From the NCBI RefSeq assembly GCF_002994745.2, contig NC_037092.1, forward strand, positions 68,423,823 through 68,487,822: a stretch of 64,000 nt of DNA, given 5' to 3'. The stretch comes from Rosa chinensis. Its lineage: Eukaryota; Streptophyta; Magnoliopsida; Rosales; Rosaceae. Under the pieces are notes generated by a model that saw only the letters and a program-made list of their open reading frames with translations, searched no databases and was not told where the DNA came from. This document shows, in pieces, positions 35,161 through 48,100 of the stretch (position 1 is its first letter; every line of letters begins with the position of its first letter). The position numbers were made by a program, and so were the translations under genes.

Positions 35161-36216
35161 TAATGTAAGTCCAAAAATTGGAGAACAAATTCACCAAAAA
35201 GATTATAGTTGAGAATAAGATTCGATATGAGATGAGAGCCCCAAGTGTCATCTTAATACTGCCTTCTTTGTAAAGAAAGACCATGATCATGGATAAAGGC
35301 AAATCCCTACTTTATTTTTCTTCTTTTTTCTTTTTCAATATTATCCAAATATCTAATCTCATTGTCATATTGGTTAATAGTTGAATAATAAGAGTGCAGC
35401 TTGGAATTTCAAGTTTGTGTACCAAGATTCCGATAAGCACCAAATTTATCCAAATATTATTTCTTGCTTTTTTTTTTGAAAGGATATTATTTCTTGCTTA
35501 ACTAATATTTGTTTATCCAAATGTGTAATCTTATTGGATAAGTAAATCAGATGTGCAATTAGAGATGAGATTTGTCATTTCTTGCTTAAAGGGTAAAGAA
35601 GTTTAAGACCATAACTAAATTAATAATTATTAAAAGAGCATCGTGAATTCGTGATCCTTGTTTGACTCTTGATTAAATTACTAAACCTAAGGGATTTTGT
35701 GATATTATGTATTAATGACATTCAAATTAGATTAGAATTGCAATATCAATCACAGTTTTTACACAAACCAAATAATAATTTAGCGTACTTTCCATAATGT
35801 TGGTAAAGAACTAAAGATGCAAAACCTTCTAAAAAAAAAGTTTTGAGTTATTTTGTGTATTACTTTCAAGGATTCGACGGCAGTATTTGAAGGGATCCAA
35901 GCATTAATTGATGGATGTTTGAAATTTCAAATTTGCAAAAAAATTTCTATGAATACTAGTGAAGTTAAAGACAGAAATTTGGTTAGCTTACAAATATTAT
36001 CCAAACAAAGATAGAAAAAATGAAACGTATAGTTTGTCAAGATCTATATACCAACTAATCTTCCAAAAATATCAAATTTCCCCATTCATTACATCTTATC
36101 TTATTTCCCCATTCAATCCGGGTTAGGATAATCCAGATATATTAATCCATATTGTAATCAAATACTACCTCCCTCCGAATCTTTCTCCTTGTAGAAGATG
36201 ACATTTACTATAGTCC
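35161..36216. other. Intergenic, upstream of cupin B
   Basis: AT-rich DNA with no recognised gene or repeat pair. The right end is the promoter region of cupin copy B. Confidence 0.4.
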
Positions 36217-36219
36217 TGC

Positions 36220-36227
36220 TATATATA
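36220..36227 (+). promoter_or_regulatory. Probable TATA box of cupin copy B
   Basis: TATATATA 90 bp upstream of the start codon, followed by ACACCACAAG. Position and sequence fit a plant core promoter. Inferred only. Confidence 0.55.
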
Positions 36228-36316
36228 CACCACAAGACACGAGCATTTTTCATCGCTCACTACTATCATCACTTTCCTCTCGTTTTGGGTTTTTTGCTTT
36301 CTGGGTTAGAGAAAAG

Positions 36317-37952
36317 ATGGAGATTGATCTTACACCAAGGTTGGCTAAGAAGGTTTATGGAGGAGATGGTGGTTCCTACTCTGACTGGTCCCCGTCGGAG
36401 CTTCCCATGCTCCGGGAAGGTGACATCGGAGCTGCCAAGCTCTCTCTGGAGAGGGACGGCTTTGCTCTCCCCAGTTACTCTGACTCTGCCAGAGTTGCTT
36501 ATGTCCTTCAAGGTATCGTTTTGTTCTGCTAGCTTTGTTAAATGATATTGTGATTACAGTGCAGAATTGCTGTGAATTGATCGTGGATGAAAGTGCTTAC
36601 GATCTTATTAGTTAGCTATTGATTTTTGTGGATCATGAGTGATTGCCTTCATTTCATGATATTAGAATAAGATCGTGGGTTTGAATTTTTCATGATCGGC
36701 TTGATCTTGTGTATATATGTTCTTAGTTGTTTAATTGCTAGCGAATCGTGAAAGTCATATATGAAATAGTTTAAAATAAGATCCTTTAAAAAAAATTAAA
36801 AGATAACAGTGATTTGTCTTTGCAAAGGTCAATCCCTTTTTTAACGGTGATCATGTGTAATTTTTTTTTTTCCTTGGATCCATACGTTTGGTATTATTGT
36901 ATGATTTCGACAACTCTTTGGTAAGTAGCCTTTTGTTTTCTTAATGATAAGTGCTTAGATCATGTAATCATTTGTTTTGTGTGTTCAATGGTTATGCTAT
37001 GCTGTTCTCTTTTCTTTTTCTTTTTTTCCTTACACCACGGGGAAATTCTGTTAATTTTGTTTACTTTTCTTGGGCCTCAGGTAATGGAGTAGTCGGAATT
37101 GTTCTGCCGGAGAAAGAAGAAAAAGTTCTTCCAGTGAAGAAGGGTGATGCCATTGCCCTGCCTTTTGGAGTTATCACTTGGTGGTACAACAAGGAGGACA
37201 CTGAGTTTGTGGTTCTTTTCTTGGGTGATACCAAAACAGCTCACAAACGGGGAGAGTTCACCAATTTCTATCTCAATGGTTCTAATGGCATTTTCACTGG
37301 CTTCTCAACTGAGTTTGTCGGCCGAGCATGGGATTTGGAGGAGAGCGTTGTGAAGACTCTTGTTGGCAAGCAAACCGGCAAGGGCATTGTTAAGTTGGGG
37401 GGAGCTAATTTGCCTGAACCAAAGAAGGAACATAGAGATGGGATGACATTGAACTGCGAAGAGGCTCCTCTTGATGTTGATATCAAGGGTGGTGGGAGAG
37501 TTGTTGTTTTGAATACTAAGAATCTTCCTTTGGTTGGTGAGGTTGGGCTTGGTGCTGATCTTGTTAGGTTGGATGGAAGTGCTATGTGCTCCCCTGGATT
37601 TTCTTGTGACTCTGCATTGCAGGTGACTTACATTGTTAGGGGCAGTGGCCGTGTGCAAGTTGTTGGTGTAGATGGGAGGAGGGTCTTGGAAACAACTGTT
37701 ACAGCTGGCAACTTGTTCATTGTTCCTCGATTCTTTGTCGTTTCAAAGATTGCTGATCCAGAAGGCTTGGAATGGTTCTCCATCATCACCACTCCCAACC
37801 CAATATTCACTCATTTGGCTGGAAGTATTGGAGCTTGGAAGGCATTATCTCCTCAGGTGCTTGAGGCTTCCTTCAAAGTGGATTCAGACACTGAGAAACT
37901 CTTCCGATCAAAGAGAACTTCTGATGCAATCTTCTTCCCTCCTCCAAAGTGA
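36317..37952 (+). CDS. Bicupin 11S globulin/glutelin-like protein, copy B (2 exons)
   Basis: Exons 36317-36512 and 37081-37952 join in phase (GT-AG) to 355 codons plus TGA, the same length as copy A. The start is MEIDLTPRLAKKVYGGDGG. The first cupin includes LPVKKGDAIALPFGVITWW and the second VRLDGSAMCSPGFSCDSA and YIVRGSGRVQVVGV. The end is SDAIFFPPPK. There is no signal peptide. The coding sequence runs straight through TTPNPIFTHLAGS, exactly where copy A has a 129-bp intron (20708-20836). Intron 1 is retained at the same site with unrelated-looking sequence. Both copies look functional. The gene lies in opposite orientation to copy A, 14 kb away. The family's biochemical role is unresolved; globulin-like sequence alone does not prove storage function. 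Confidence 0.9.
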
Positions 37953-38380
37953 ACCCATGAGCTAATTAAGCTATATGTTCTTTAGGTTTCATTGGCTCTT
38001 TTAGTTGAGATTTCTTTGGCTTTTTTAGGTCTTCATGTGAGTTTGAGATGTTTAATTTGGACTAAAGTTTGACTTTTTAAAATTGAGTATGTGTTAAATT
38101 TTCTTTGTTAGATTCTCGATTGTTAATTTCACTCTATAATTTCATGCTAAACCATTTACTATTACATTAAATGGACAAAGAAGATCCTCTGCAAGACTGC
38201 AAACATGATAGTCCTACTCTCGTTTAACCTACGAATGTATCCCCTGATAAGAAGCATAGGATTGAAACAACTGTCCTGGTTCGTTAGGGAAGGAACTCAA
38301 TTTGGCCTAAAAAAAACCACAGAGAGAGAGAGAGAGAGAGACATGAAATGATGAGGTGAAAAGTTAAAAAACGTCGAAAG

Positions 38381-38452
38381 TGTGGCTGCTGGGATTCGAG
38401 CCCAGGTCTCCACGGCCACAACGTGGAATTCTCACCACTAAACTACAGCCAC
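38381..38452 (-). tRNA. tRNA-His (GTG)
   Basis: On the minus strand a 72-nt cloverleaf starts GTGGCTGTAGTTTAGTGG, with acceptor stem GTGGCTG/CAGCCAC. The anticodon stem is around TTGTGGC, with anticodon GTG at canonical positions 34-36. The T arm is GGGCTCGAATCCC and the discriminator base A. Internal A and B boxes are intact and there is no intron. A T6 stretch about 20 nt downstream (complement of 38366-38371) can stop RNA polymerase III. Confidence 0.95.
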
Positions 38453-39250
38453 TATGTTGACAATGTGTGTCCGTTTATTTTGTATATTAGAAAAGTATAT
38501 GAATCTCTCATCTAATTGTGCCACTGAACTACCATACAAAAGCCAGTACATACAGGTTACGATATTTACTTGGGTTTTCTATCATTTGATTCATTTCTTC
38601 TCAGGATGAGCTTGGAAATTCCTTTATTTCCTAAAAAGTGATAGAGATCCAACGACTGAATTTTCTAAAACTTGGTTTTATACCCTGAGAATAAGCTACA
38701 CTCGTCATGTGTTTGGAAAAATTAGTACAAAAACACTTGACCACAGTAATGAACACTTCAGAATTGTGTCGTCCCTAAACAAACTTAGAACCAAATCATT
38801 CTCAAATTCTCAATTAGAATACGAAATACAATTGACCAAAAAAAAAGGAACAGGAAATACAGGTTGAATTGCAAGATCTTGAGTACAAGAAAGAACTATT
38901 TCTTCCATTTCTCTAATGAAATGTTGCAGTAGCATTTTACATTCTTTGGTCGTGTATTCCAAAAAGTTGCAAGATAAAATACTAAAAACACTTCTGTTCC
39001 TTTAGTTAGTCTATAATCAATCATCCCTATGGAATTGTGGATCTTCAAGAATTTGGGTCTCCAGCTTGCTTCAAAGAATCCATTTGCATGCAGTGTGGTC
39101 GAGACTCCATTTAGATCAGGTTACCCACATCCAAGGTTGTTCACAGATGCAGCTCTATACTTATAAAAACCAAAGCTGTCCATTGATCAAAGTTGGAGGC
39201 AGTACCAGCACAACATATCAAAGTTAACGTACTGTCAAACCCAAACACTA
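38453..39250. other. Intergenic between tRNA-His and the transporter
   Basis: AT-rich with no recognised gene. The part nearest 39250 should contain the 3' UTR of the transporter on the minus strand. Confidence 0.4.
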
Positions 39251-42200
39251 TCAAGGGATCCCCTTTACTGGGCTAGAAGGTCCATCCTGCACTTTGTCTG
39301 ACAGGGACGGATTTGGAGTTGCATTTCTCATAAACGTTTTTGCATATAGGGAACCAAAGACAACCACCTGATCAATGTAAGAAAAGTAGTGTTGGGCAAC
39401 ATGAAGTTTAGGAGTTTAGAAAAAGAACAAAACTATTAGGGTTAAGGATGAGGCTTACAGCTCCAATCCACTGTTCCCAGCTAAGCGGGTGATGAAACCA
39501 CACGCATGATAGCATAATGCTGACCAACTTCAGCACCAAACAGACCCCAGTTATTAGTACCATCAATATTTGAAAAAACAAAAGAGAAAATTCAAGGATT
39601 ATTTGGGAGTTATGATTTACCTGTCTTGTGGTCATTATAGTGGCAAACGTTAGAGCACCAAATGTGCGAATTGTGTAAGAAATGAAAAATTGGCTAGCTG
39701 TTGCTACCTGCAACACAAACAATTAGTATATCAGGAAACAGCAGAGGGAGGGAAAAACAAAAGGGAGAGAGAGGGGGAAAAAACTTGAACAACAGATGTA
39801 ATCATGGATTGAAAAAAAAAAAAAGATTAACGAGTGATTAAATGGGGGTAGGACAAGCAGGAATTATAATAGGAAGTAAAGGTCTCTTACAGTCGAAAGC
39901 AGTGCGATGTCAAAGAAACAATCATTGTGGCTAGAAACAAATTGTATTGCTGGAACCAGTTGTCCTTGTAATATAAGACCTGAAAGGTAATGCAACAAAT
40001 AAATAAAATGGAGAAAAGGTAAAGGAGGCTTGCAAACTAAATACCTTTCAAAAAATAAATAACCATAAGTCCCCTACTAATGAAAACGGTCAGGTTTCAA
40101 AGTTTTAAGTCAACAAACCCTCGCATGCTAATAAACTACTTAACTATTGTAAGACTTTCTACACAAAAAGTTTGGGAATGTGAAGCAGAAACAGATATTG
40201 CATATTGATATACGATATCCATTGGCAATAAATGCAAGTACACCCTTTATCTAACCCAAACAGTCAAAAAGATGAAGCGAGTGGCTAGCCTGGTGAGTTG
40301 GTTCATGGTTTAAGCACCAATCATGCAAAACACATCCCGGATGACTTTATCCTCCTCAATCAGCTAAGAAAATGAAATAGAACCAACTACATAATTTTTT
40401 TTTAGTAGAAATGACAATTTTTTCCCACCCCATCTCTCCGATGACGCCAGTTAGATTTGATTCATTTGAACATGTGACCTCCACAGTGTCAGTTATTTGA
40501 GATACCCAACAGACCACAGCTCACCGGCAACCAACCACATAGATCTGATTTAAGCAATGAGATGCTTATGCAACAAAATTGCAAAATATATCCTCCCACC
40601 TGACTAACCAACCTAATGATCAGGCCAAAAGATTTAGACAAGACAGATCCAAACATAACCAAAAGGCTTCAAATCAAGCTATTAAAATAGCAACAAAACA
40701 ACCAAATTTACCTACAAAAGTACAACGCAATAAGATTAGAACAGCAACAACCAGAAAAGTAATAATAAGATCTTACCGCTCAAGCTAAGAACACAAGAAC
40801 AGAACGTTGTGTAGAATATTTGATTGTGTATCTCCATATCATAACCTTTAAAAAGTTTGTCTTGGAATGTGCTTGTAAAGCCATCAAACCTATTAGACAG
40901 AGAAATGAGGATCTACATGGATAAGAAATGCATAAATTTTAATTCCAAACATGTGGCATCATTTGCCAATCGCCAATGTTATTGCTAAAAAGTGAAAGAA
41001 ATTAGGAATGATATTAGACAAATGCAAAATATCAAAGCTGCCATGGTGGTATTACGAAAGCGTAACTTTCAACTTACTTTTTTGGTATAATTTTACCTCT
41101 GTAAGGAACCATAAAAACATTGCAACAATTTAGCACACTAGGGACATATAATCCCATGTCATAGTTATCCCAGCAATCTGATCTAGCATTATAGGGATCT
41201 CACTTCCGTCCGAGGTGAGGTGTGAGTATCAAAAAAGGAGGAACTACTTTCAATAGCATGCGTAGAAACAAAAGTAATAACTTATAACAATAACTGGATA
41301 TGTAAGTAGAATAAATTCATATGTTTTAATTGAAGGCCATTTAACGTTTATTTCAACAGCTAATGACAAAAAAAATACAAAAAGCATAACCATAAAGGAA
41401 AAGTCCAGAATATACCCAAGGTAACCGATCATAAGAGAGACGCCCCACATAGTATTTTCTCTTGCTCTACCAAATGCATCAGTTGGGCCCAAGTCAGACC
41501 CTGCCTACAATCAAAAGCACAACACAATCAGTCGTATCCATGTCAAAGAACAAAATTGACCAAAATGTTGCGCGTCATCAACAAAAAGATGTCACACAAA
41601 CAACAGTCTCAAGCATCAACAGAGGTAGCATCTTCATAGATAAGTGAAGGAGTATGTTGCTAAGTGATAATAAATTATAGGTCATCTGCTATCACATCTT
41701 TTGTCAGAAAGCGTCCCAGAGTGCATAAATAAGCTACTGGAAGTGTGGCAAAGAACTTGGCAATGTGATATCATAGTATGAGACAATAAATCGGCATCCC
41801 GAAGCCTAGTTGGTTTAAACTAAGCAGTCTGAACTGTAATTAAACACAGCACCTCTGTGACCAACTATGAAAGTAAAGAAAACAATCCTGAAAGCATGTG
41901 CAGCTTAACAGGTACAATGACATAAATTAAGATATTGAATGCATTGGAGAATTATCCTTGGAAGTAACCGCATAACTCCATATGCATTATTATATCATTA
42001 AACACCCCACATAGCAGTCATTGTTCAAGACATTTAAAGAAAAAAGGGTAATAGAAAGTTATTAGTATCCATGCAAAGTGGCAGAATGTTGATGTTTGGT
42101 GCAAGCTTCCAAGACACCATCATCTTCATGGGCATGCCTGGTTAAACTAACTAAAGTAAAATTTACTGGGAACCAGAGACTGGTGACGATCATAACCACT

Positions 42201-44057
42201 TCCTTCTCAATACAACCGTATGTGCAAGCCTGAGTGGAAAATATAAGGAATTCAACTGAGAGATGAGGACATACCGGATAAAGTATAAATATTGAACAGC
42301 CAACTGTAACTAGAAAAGCAAACAAATAGTCACGCCCCTTGTATTTCTTTTGCATAATGATGGTACCCCAAACCTGCATAAACAATCACAGCATGAATGA
42401 AAACCAAAGAGCATAAGACTATGTTCCTTGTGGAAAACATAGGGTTGCAACTAGCAATAAATCTTTCATTGATGACAGAATTGTTGGAAACGACATTGAG
42501 GTAGCACATGCTCTCTCCAGCTAATGACTTAAACTGTGAATTAGATGTTCATTTGTTACTTATTTAGAACTGTGTTTGACAGTTTGGTCTTGGTTAGTCT
42601 TCTCATGTCTTATGTTCATCTTGCCACCAACTTTCATCAGACCCTTAAACACTTGTGAGCCGCCAATCATTCTAAGCTTGTCCGCCAACTTCTGGCCTCA
42701 CATTTACAGTGGGAGGTTAGGGACTAAGTGCCTGTTTATATGCCCTACAACTATATTCCTGGCATTTCCGAAATAGTTTAAGAAACAATAAACCCAATGC
42801 CTATCATGCTCCATACGACCCTCCTTCCCTCCCCATATTCAGGCAAATGTTACTCTATGTTTTTAATCCTCATATTTCCCATATAGGAGGCTTCAACAAC
42901 CAACTCCATATCTCATCAGCTTCACTATGCTCTAAAAGTGAGAGAAAGTTCTAAGAAAGAAAACTAAGCTTTCATCACAAAAATTGTACAAGGAACATTA
43001 ACAAGGACACGGTGCTAATTACACCCTCCTCCACTTCCACCTTCCCAGAATACTCATCTTGACTGTAGTAAGTCATATTCTTTAAAGTTATATCAGATGC
43101 AGAAGTTAAACAACAAGTCTGATGCCATATTCCGACTGCCTCCTAGAAGCATTCCATTATCAAAGTGTTAGCGTCAATCTAATTCTTTCCTTTTCGTCCT
43201 CCGCTCGCAAAATCAACAGTTTTATGTGGAGACCCCAAATTTGAATATTTCAAAAGCTAAATGCAGTAACTAAGTTGAATGATCCCAAAGTTACATATAA
43301 CAAACATACCCGAAATATGCTATAAAATCAGCAATATAAGACTACAGAACCAAACAAATATAACTCTTCAAACTAGTAGACGGAATAAGAAACCATGCCC
43401 GGGTAAATTAAACTGAAAGACTGCATATAGTAAGTTTTAACCACCATAATTAGCCAGAGCTGTTTTGACTTACCATAACAGGTATCATCTTGGCACATTT
43501 TGCAAGTGTTTGAACAGGAAAGCTTACATACTTGAGGGCCTGGCACAAGCAATTAGAGTCAGTAAAACACTAAAAATCCTACAGCAAAAGTCTCCGATTT
43601 TGCGAAAAATTTGAAGGACCCAGAAGCTGAATTTTACCTCATACTGACATGTAGTAGTTAGTATATTGGTCACTGATACAAGGCCGTATTTGTAAAACGG
43701 AGCTACCGGATTCAAAGCCTTTTTACTTGAGATTAAAGCTCCGGCGGAAATCGCCGACGTTGTGATTCGATTGCAGAGAACCAGAAACAATGAGTACTTG
43801 AAAAAGGCATGGTCTTCCCCGTAAGGCACTCTCATGATCTTCTCCTGCATTGAACAAGAAAAGCAAAGCAGCCAAAGATTGCAGCTTTTTCAGAACTCGG
43901 GGATTTGGGTCAACGGAATTGGTCAAATGTGAGAGAAAATCGGAACCTGTAGAACGCCGTAGGTGACGAGCGTGGTCATGATTCCGGTCACGGCGAAAAC
44001 CCCTTTCCATAGCCTGCTGCGCTCTCGCGGACCGTCGAGCGACGTCGTTTCGGCCAT
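39251..44057 (-). CDS. UTR5: UDP-galactose/UDP-glucose transporter 5-like, 10 exons
   Basis: Exons (minus): 44057-43947, 43844-43638, 43539-43474, 42373-42275, 41504-41416, 40889-40777, 39979-39891, 39707-39621, 39527-39459, 39367-39251. All joins are GT-AG and in phase, giving 348 codons plus TGA. The product is a multispanning SLC35B-type nucleotide-sugar transporter of ER/Golgi membranes. It starts MAETTSLDGPRERSRLWKG, then a first membrane segment GVFAVTGIMTTLVTYGVLQ. Family-typical pieces are FFKYSLFLVLCNR, ALKYVSFPVQTLAKCAKMIP, VMVWGTIIMQKKYKGRDYL, FDGFTSTFQDKLFKGYDM, FGALTFATIMTTRQLVS and HHPLSWEQWIGAVVVFGSLY. Arabidopsis UTR5A/UTR5B are the closest types I know; which one is not decided. 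A (GA)n run (44176-44202) lies in the 5' leader. No defect is seen. Confidence 0.87.
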
Positions 44058-44741
44058 GGCCCCCCGATTAACGGGACAGTGATTCTGATTCGAGGCGAAA
44101 ACGGTGACGTTTTGAGTGGAGGTCGCCGGAGAATTAATGTGGGCGGCCGAGGATTGGGGATCAAATAGAGATGAGGAGAGAGAGAGAGAGAGAGAGAGAG
44201 AGTGAGGGTTCGGAGGACACGTGGCGGGAGAGGGGTTGAGCTGATGAGGGGTGCTCGGAATCGGCGGCGGCAATTTTTCTGCTTGGTGGAGACTGGTGTA
44301 GAGTCTTCGCCTTTGAAAAGTTGTCTGGCCACGTCAGCGGCGGCCCCACACCACTGGGGGTACTCGTTCGGTGCTTTCTAAAGAGTTTTATGACAGGTTT
44401 AGGGGTTCCGCATCAAACCGTTAACTTGGTCAAACCATGTTTTGATATGGTATGTTTGTGTTTCCAAGACCATTCCACATTTTGGTTCATTAATGTAGAC
44501 TAGATTTATTTTTCAGAGGACCATTCCATATTTGTATATATTTTGGAATCCATTTTTCGATCGAATTCAGATGAAAAGAGGTGTCAAACAAGTCAGTTCA
44601 ACCTAATTCGTGTGAGTTTTGGATTGTATTCGAACTAATTCATATAATAATCGAATCAAACCATTATTATATTTTAAAATTATGAAGTTGTGACGATTTT
44701 TGTTTTTGAACATATATTAAGTTTAAAGGATAATATAAATG

Positions 44742-45827
44742 GCAAATCCTAGCCTCTCCCTGACGGTGTTCTCCTTTGCGCTGCTCTCGAGAGGCAAAGA
44801 ACACAGCGGCTCCGACCACCCAATCTCAAGACGCATATGTCCCTTCCCTCTCGATGGTGTTTTGAATTCAGCAATGGTTGGACTGCCCTCTTGGGCTGGA
44901 TCCTCTCTCTCTCTCAGCTTCTCTGGTCGCTGCGGGTTTTTGGCGTCTCTTCTAAATCTGGGCGGCGGCCAGATCTTAGTTTGCACCAAGGGCATGCGGT
45001 GCCCCGAACCCGATCCCAAAAGTAGTGATGTGGCTTTTGGGCTACCGGAGGTTGATTGGCTCGAATCGGAGACTACTATGACAGACTCTGGCGTTGTCCT
45101 AGTTGTCACTATGCTGATCATGGAGGAGAAGTTGTGCAGTTTTTGGGCTGGGATGATGCTTTGGCGCCAATGTGGCTGAGAAAAGAATCTTCTGAGACTG
45201 ATGATGACGCAACCGTGATGCTGACAAGGGCGACCAAGGGGCTGAACACCGGATTCTTACGCTGCTGGTGTTTCTGGTGGCTGTATTAGAGACAAGGGTC
45301 ACCTTTGGTCTGATGACGGCGACTTCAGAGTGCCTGGAGATGGGCGGCCGAATCAATCTAGGCCTTCATGAATTTGGGCTTTGGTGGGTACCATACTATC
45401 TGGTTTTGGAGTCCTACTTGTTTTTGGGCCGATTTTGTTGAGATCCAGATGGTCTAGCGGGCAATTGGGCATTTTCTGGGCTCAATTCCAAGCCAAGCTC
45501 TTGGTCGGGCTTGGGGCATTGAAGATGCATTCTGGACGTGGGTCTTGGGTCCAGGGTAACTATGGGGTTTCTATCCCCATTCTTTAGTTAGTATTTTCCA
45601 TTACTAACCTATTACTTTGCGTATTGATCATAGTTGAATAGGCTTACTTTGAATCAGTGAGCATGACATGTCGAATGAATGATCTTATCCTATGTATCAC
45701 CGTAGTGTTTCTTCACTACAACTTCTTGTCTATCTATACATGGTAGCAGAAGGATATGTAATGATCATTCCGGTCTTACACTTATATTAATGAAAATCTC
45801 TATAATGCTTTTACTAAAAAAAAAAAA
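44742..45827 (+). mobile_element. LINE-mobilised retrosequence with A-tail and 21-bp target duplication
   Basis: A 1.09-kb insert ends in a pure A-run (45816-45827). Direct repeats of 21 bp, 44721-44741 and 45828-45848, differ at two positions (GTTTAAAGGATAATATAAA and GTTCAAAGGATAATGTAAA as cores). The first half is GC-rich with broken frames (longest 146 codons, 44739-45179) that I cannot assign. The last 250 bp resembles the tail at 18.9-19.1 kb. It is probably a non-autonomous LINE derivative and not a processed host mRNA. Confidence 0.8.
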
Positions 45828-45848
45828 GTTCAAAGGATAATGTAAATG

Positions 45849-46611
45849 AATGTAAGTACACACAACCTATGGCAACAGTTATTTACTAATTAGGCCAACT
45901 GCCTGCTACAATCGCAAAAGCAAACTTATAAACCAACAGGTAGAAGTGGAAAAATATCTTCAGCTCTTCTCTCATTAAAACCTTGTTCAGATAAAACTCA
46001 ATGAGACAAAACTCTGAACTGAGGAAAGAGTACCACCATGTAAAAAAACTAAGATTGTAGTTAACCATTGTCATCTTTGATTGAGATGTTTCTCACTTGA
46101 TAGAGATTACTAGAGCCACAAACAGCACTAGCAACTTGATGAAAACTGATCGGATGAAGCAACTTGAATGTGGGACATCTTCGGGTGTATGAAGTTGTGA
46201 CATTTGAAAAACAAAAAAGAAGTTTAAACTCTGAGAATTTCAAAATTTTCAAATAAAAAGTGGGATGTTGAAATTTTAGAATTTGGGAATTAGTATGGAA
46301 ATCCTCTTGTAAAATATTTTGAATTGGACCGGAACACCTTATTTTCGTCTGATTCACCCACTTCCCACTAATTTGATTCATCTACCTAAAAATTTCAAAC
46401 AACTTAATTTTTTGTAATAGAAATAATTAGGGGAATAAAATCCATATTCCTCTTTTTTTTTTTTTTTTGGTAACTTAAATTTTGTGTTTTATATGAATTT
46501 CTATTAAAAAAATGTGAATTAAAATAGAGAGTGTCCAATAATTAATCATGACAATACTGTTAAAAAATGATCACTTTAATGCATAAGACTCAGACAGTTC
46601 TCCATCACGGT
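45849..46611. other. Intergenic, AT-rich
   Basis: No ORF of known family, RNA gene or paired repeat seen; a T-run lies at 46454-46468. Confidence 0.4.
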
Positions 46612-46709
46612 TAAATTTTAAGGGGTTTTGTCCATTTACCCCATTTCTAGGGATTTTTTTCCCACTTACCCCATTAAGTTTTTTTAATTCCCTCTTACCC
46701 AATACACTC

Positions 46710-47476
46710 TAAGAGCAAGTTCACCCGTTGGGTCACCAGGTCAGGGTCACCAGGTCACCAAGTCATCAGGGCAGGAAACTATTCATTGCCACTGGACCTT
46801 TGTTTCCACCCGTTGGGGTCAGGGTCACCAGTCAATTACTGTTCATCGAATATTTTATTAATTTTTTTAATGTAAATGAGAAATGTATGATGTAAATAAA
46901 TACTATTTATGAACATTTTGGAAATCCAAGTAAAGAAAATTTGTTGGATAGACAAATTATATACTCATTTTCCGACCACTCATTTTTTTTTTAAATCCAC
47001 CGACACTTTTATCATAGGAACAAAAATAATTTCGGAAGTAAAAAAGATTGTTTTTTTGTGAGAGGTAAAATAGGAGGTGAGGTATTTATAGGAAATTTTA
47101 TAATTTTTTTATTTTTCATACCTTTGTAATCTACCCGTTGTAATCTAACTGATTTTTTTTTCTTTCACCTTCATTCGTCCTTAAGTATCCACCATAGGAT
47201 CATTTTCACATTCAAACCCAACGACCCAGATTTCAAAGCAGCCCAGCTACTTGCTTTTCTGGCCTTCCACGTGCCTCTCCTTCTCTCCTGCCTTTGTGCC
47301 ACAGTGGAGCCCTGGGTCACGGCCTCAGTCACCAAGTTGACTGAGCAATTGTCCTGGGTCAATTACTATTGGCTTGCCCCAAGCTCGGTGGAAGCAACAT
47401 TTTGGACTTTTTCCTGACTTGGGTCATGATATGACGTGGTGCCCGGGCAAAAGGAGGCCCGGTGAACTTGCCCTAA
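46710..47476. mobile_element. MITE with GCAAGTTCACC ends
   Basis: TAAGAGCAAGTTCACC at 46710 is inverted at 47461-47476 (one or two changes). GGGTCACCAGG motifs repeat near the left end. No clear target duplication. It lies inside the larger composite region. Confidence 0.6.
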
Positions 47477-47764
47477 GGGAGTCTTCCCTAATACCCCATC
47501 AAGATTTTTTTTTTGTTTTTAATTTTTTTTTAAATACCATTTTACCCCTCACCCCTTTGTTACTTAAAGAGAGAGAGAGAGAGAAAATGGAAGAGAGAGA
47601 AACCATAGGAGACTTCGCCCGAGCCAGTCACCTGCAGCAGGAATCCGGTCACCGGCGGCCGGATTCCGGCCAACTTTCGCCCTAATCCGGTCACCGGCCG
47701 CCGGATTCCGGTCACTGGCTGCCGCCCACCGGAATTTGCTGAAAATCTCACCGGAAAGTTTTTT

Positions 47765-48100
47765 TGCCCCCAATAGACTTCTATTGCCCCCCCTAATAGA
47801 CGACTATCAGTCATGTATTGCCCCCAGTAGATGTCTATCAGCCATGTATTGCCCCTCAATAGACGTGTCGTCTATTGTCCCCCAAGACACCTGTATTGCC
47901 CCCCAATAGACGTCTATTGCCCCCCAATACAACTTTCGATCGCTGGAATGATAACTAATTTTTCTAAATTAAACAAATAAAACTTTCATTAAAGAAAAAA
48001 AAAATGAAGAGATTACATCAATTCAAAACGTCTATTGCCCTCCAATAGACGTTTACTGCCCCCAATAGACCTTTTACGAGCCTCTATTGCCCCAATAGAA
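47765..48100. repeat. 'ATTGCCCCCAATAGAC' repeat cluster with 16-bp palindromes
   Basis: At least ten variants of TATTGCCCCC and CAATAGACG lie head to head. The clearest gives the perfect palindrome CAATAGACGTCTATTG (47904-47919), flanked on both sides by C-runs. The cluster is split by an AT-rich stretch at 47950-48025. Confidence 0.8.

Noticed and set aside
36198..36545. 115-codon frame overlapping cupin B exon 1
   Set aside because: Out-of-frame shadow of the cupin start.
40260..40345. tRNA-like 'tggctagcctggtgagttggttcatgg' in a UTR5 intron as a tRNA or SINE
   Set aside because: No B box at the right distance, no tail, and no target duplication.
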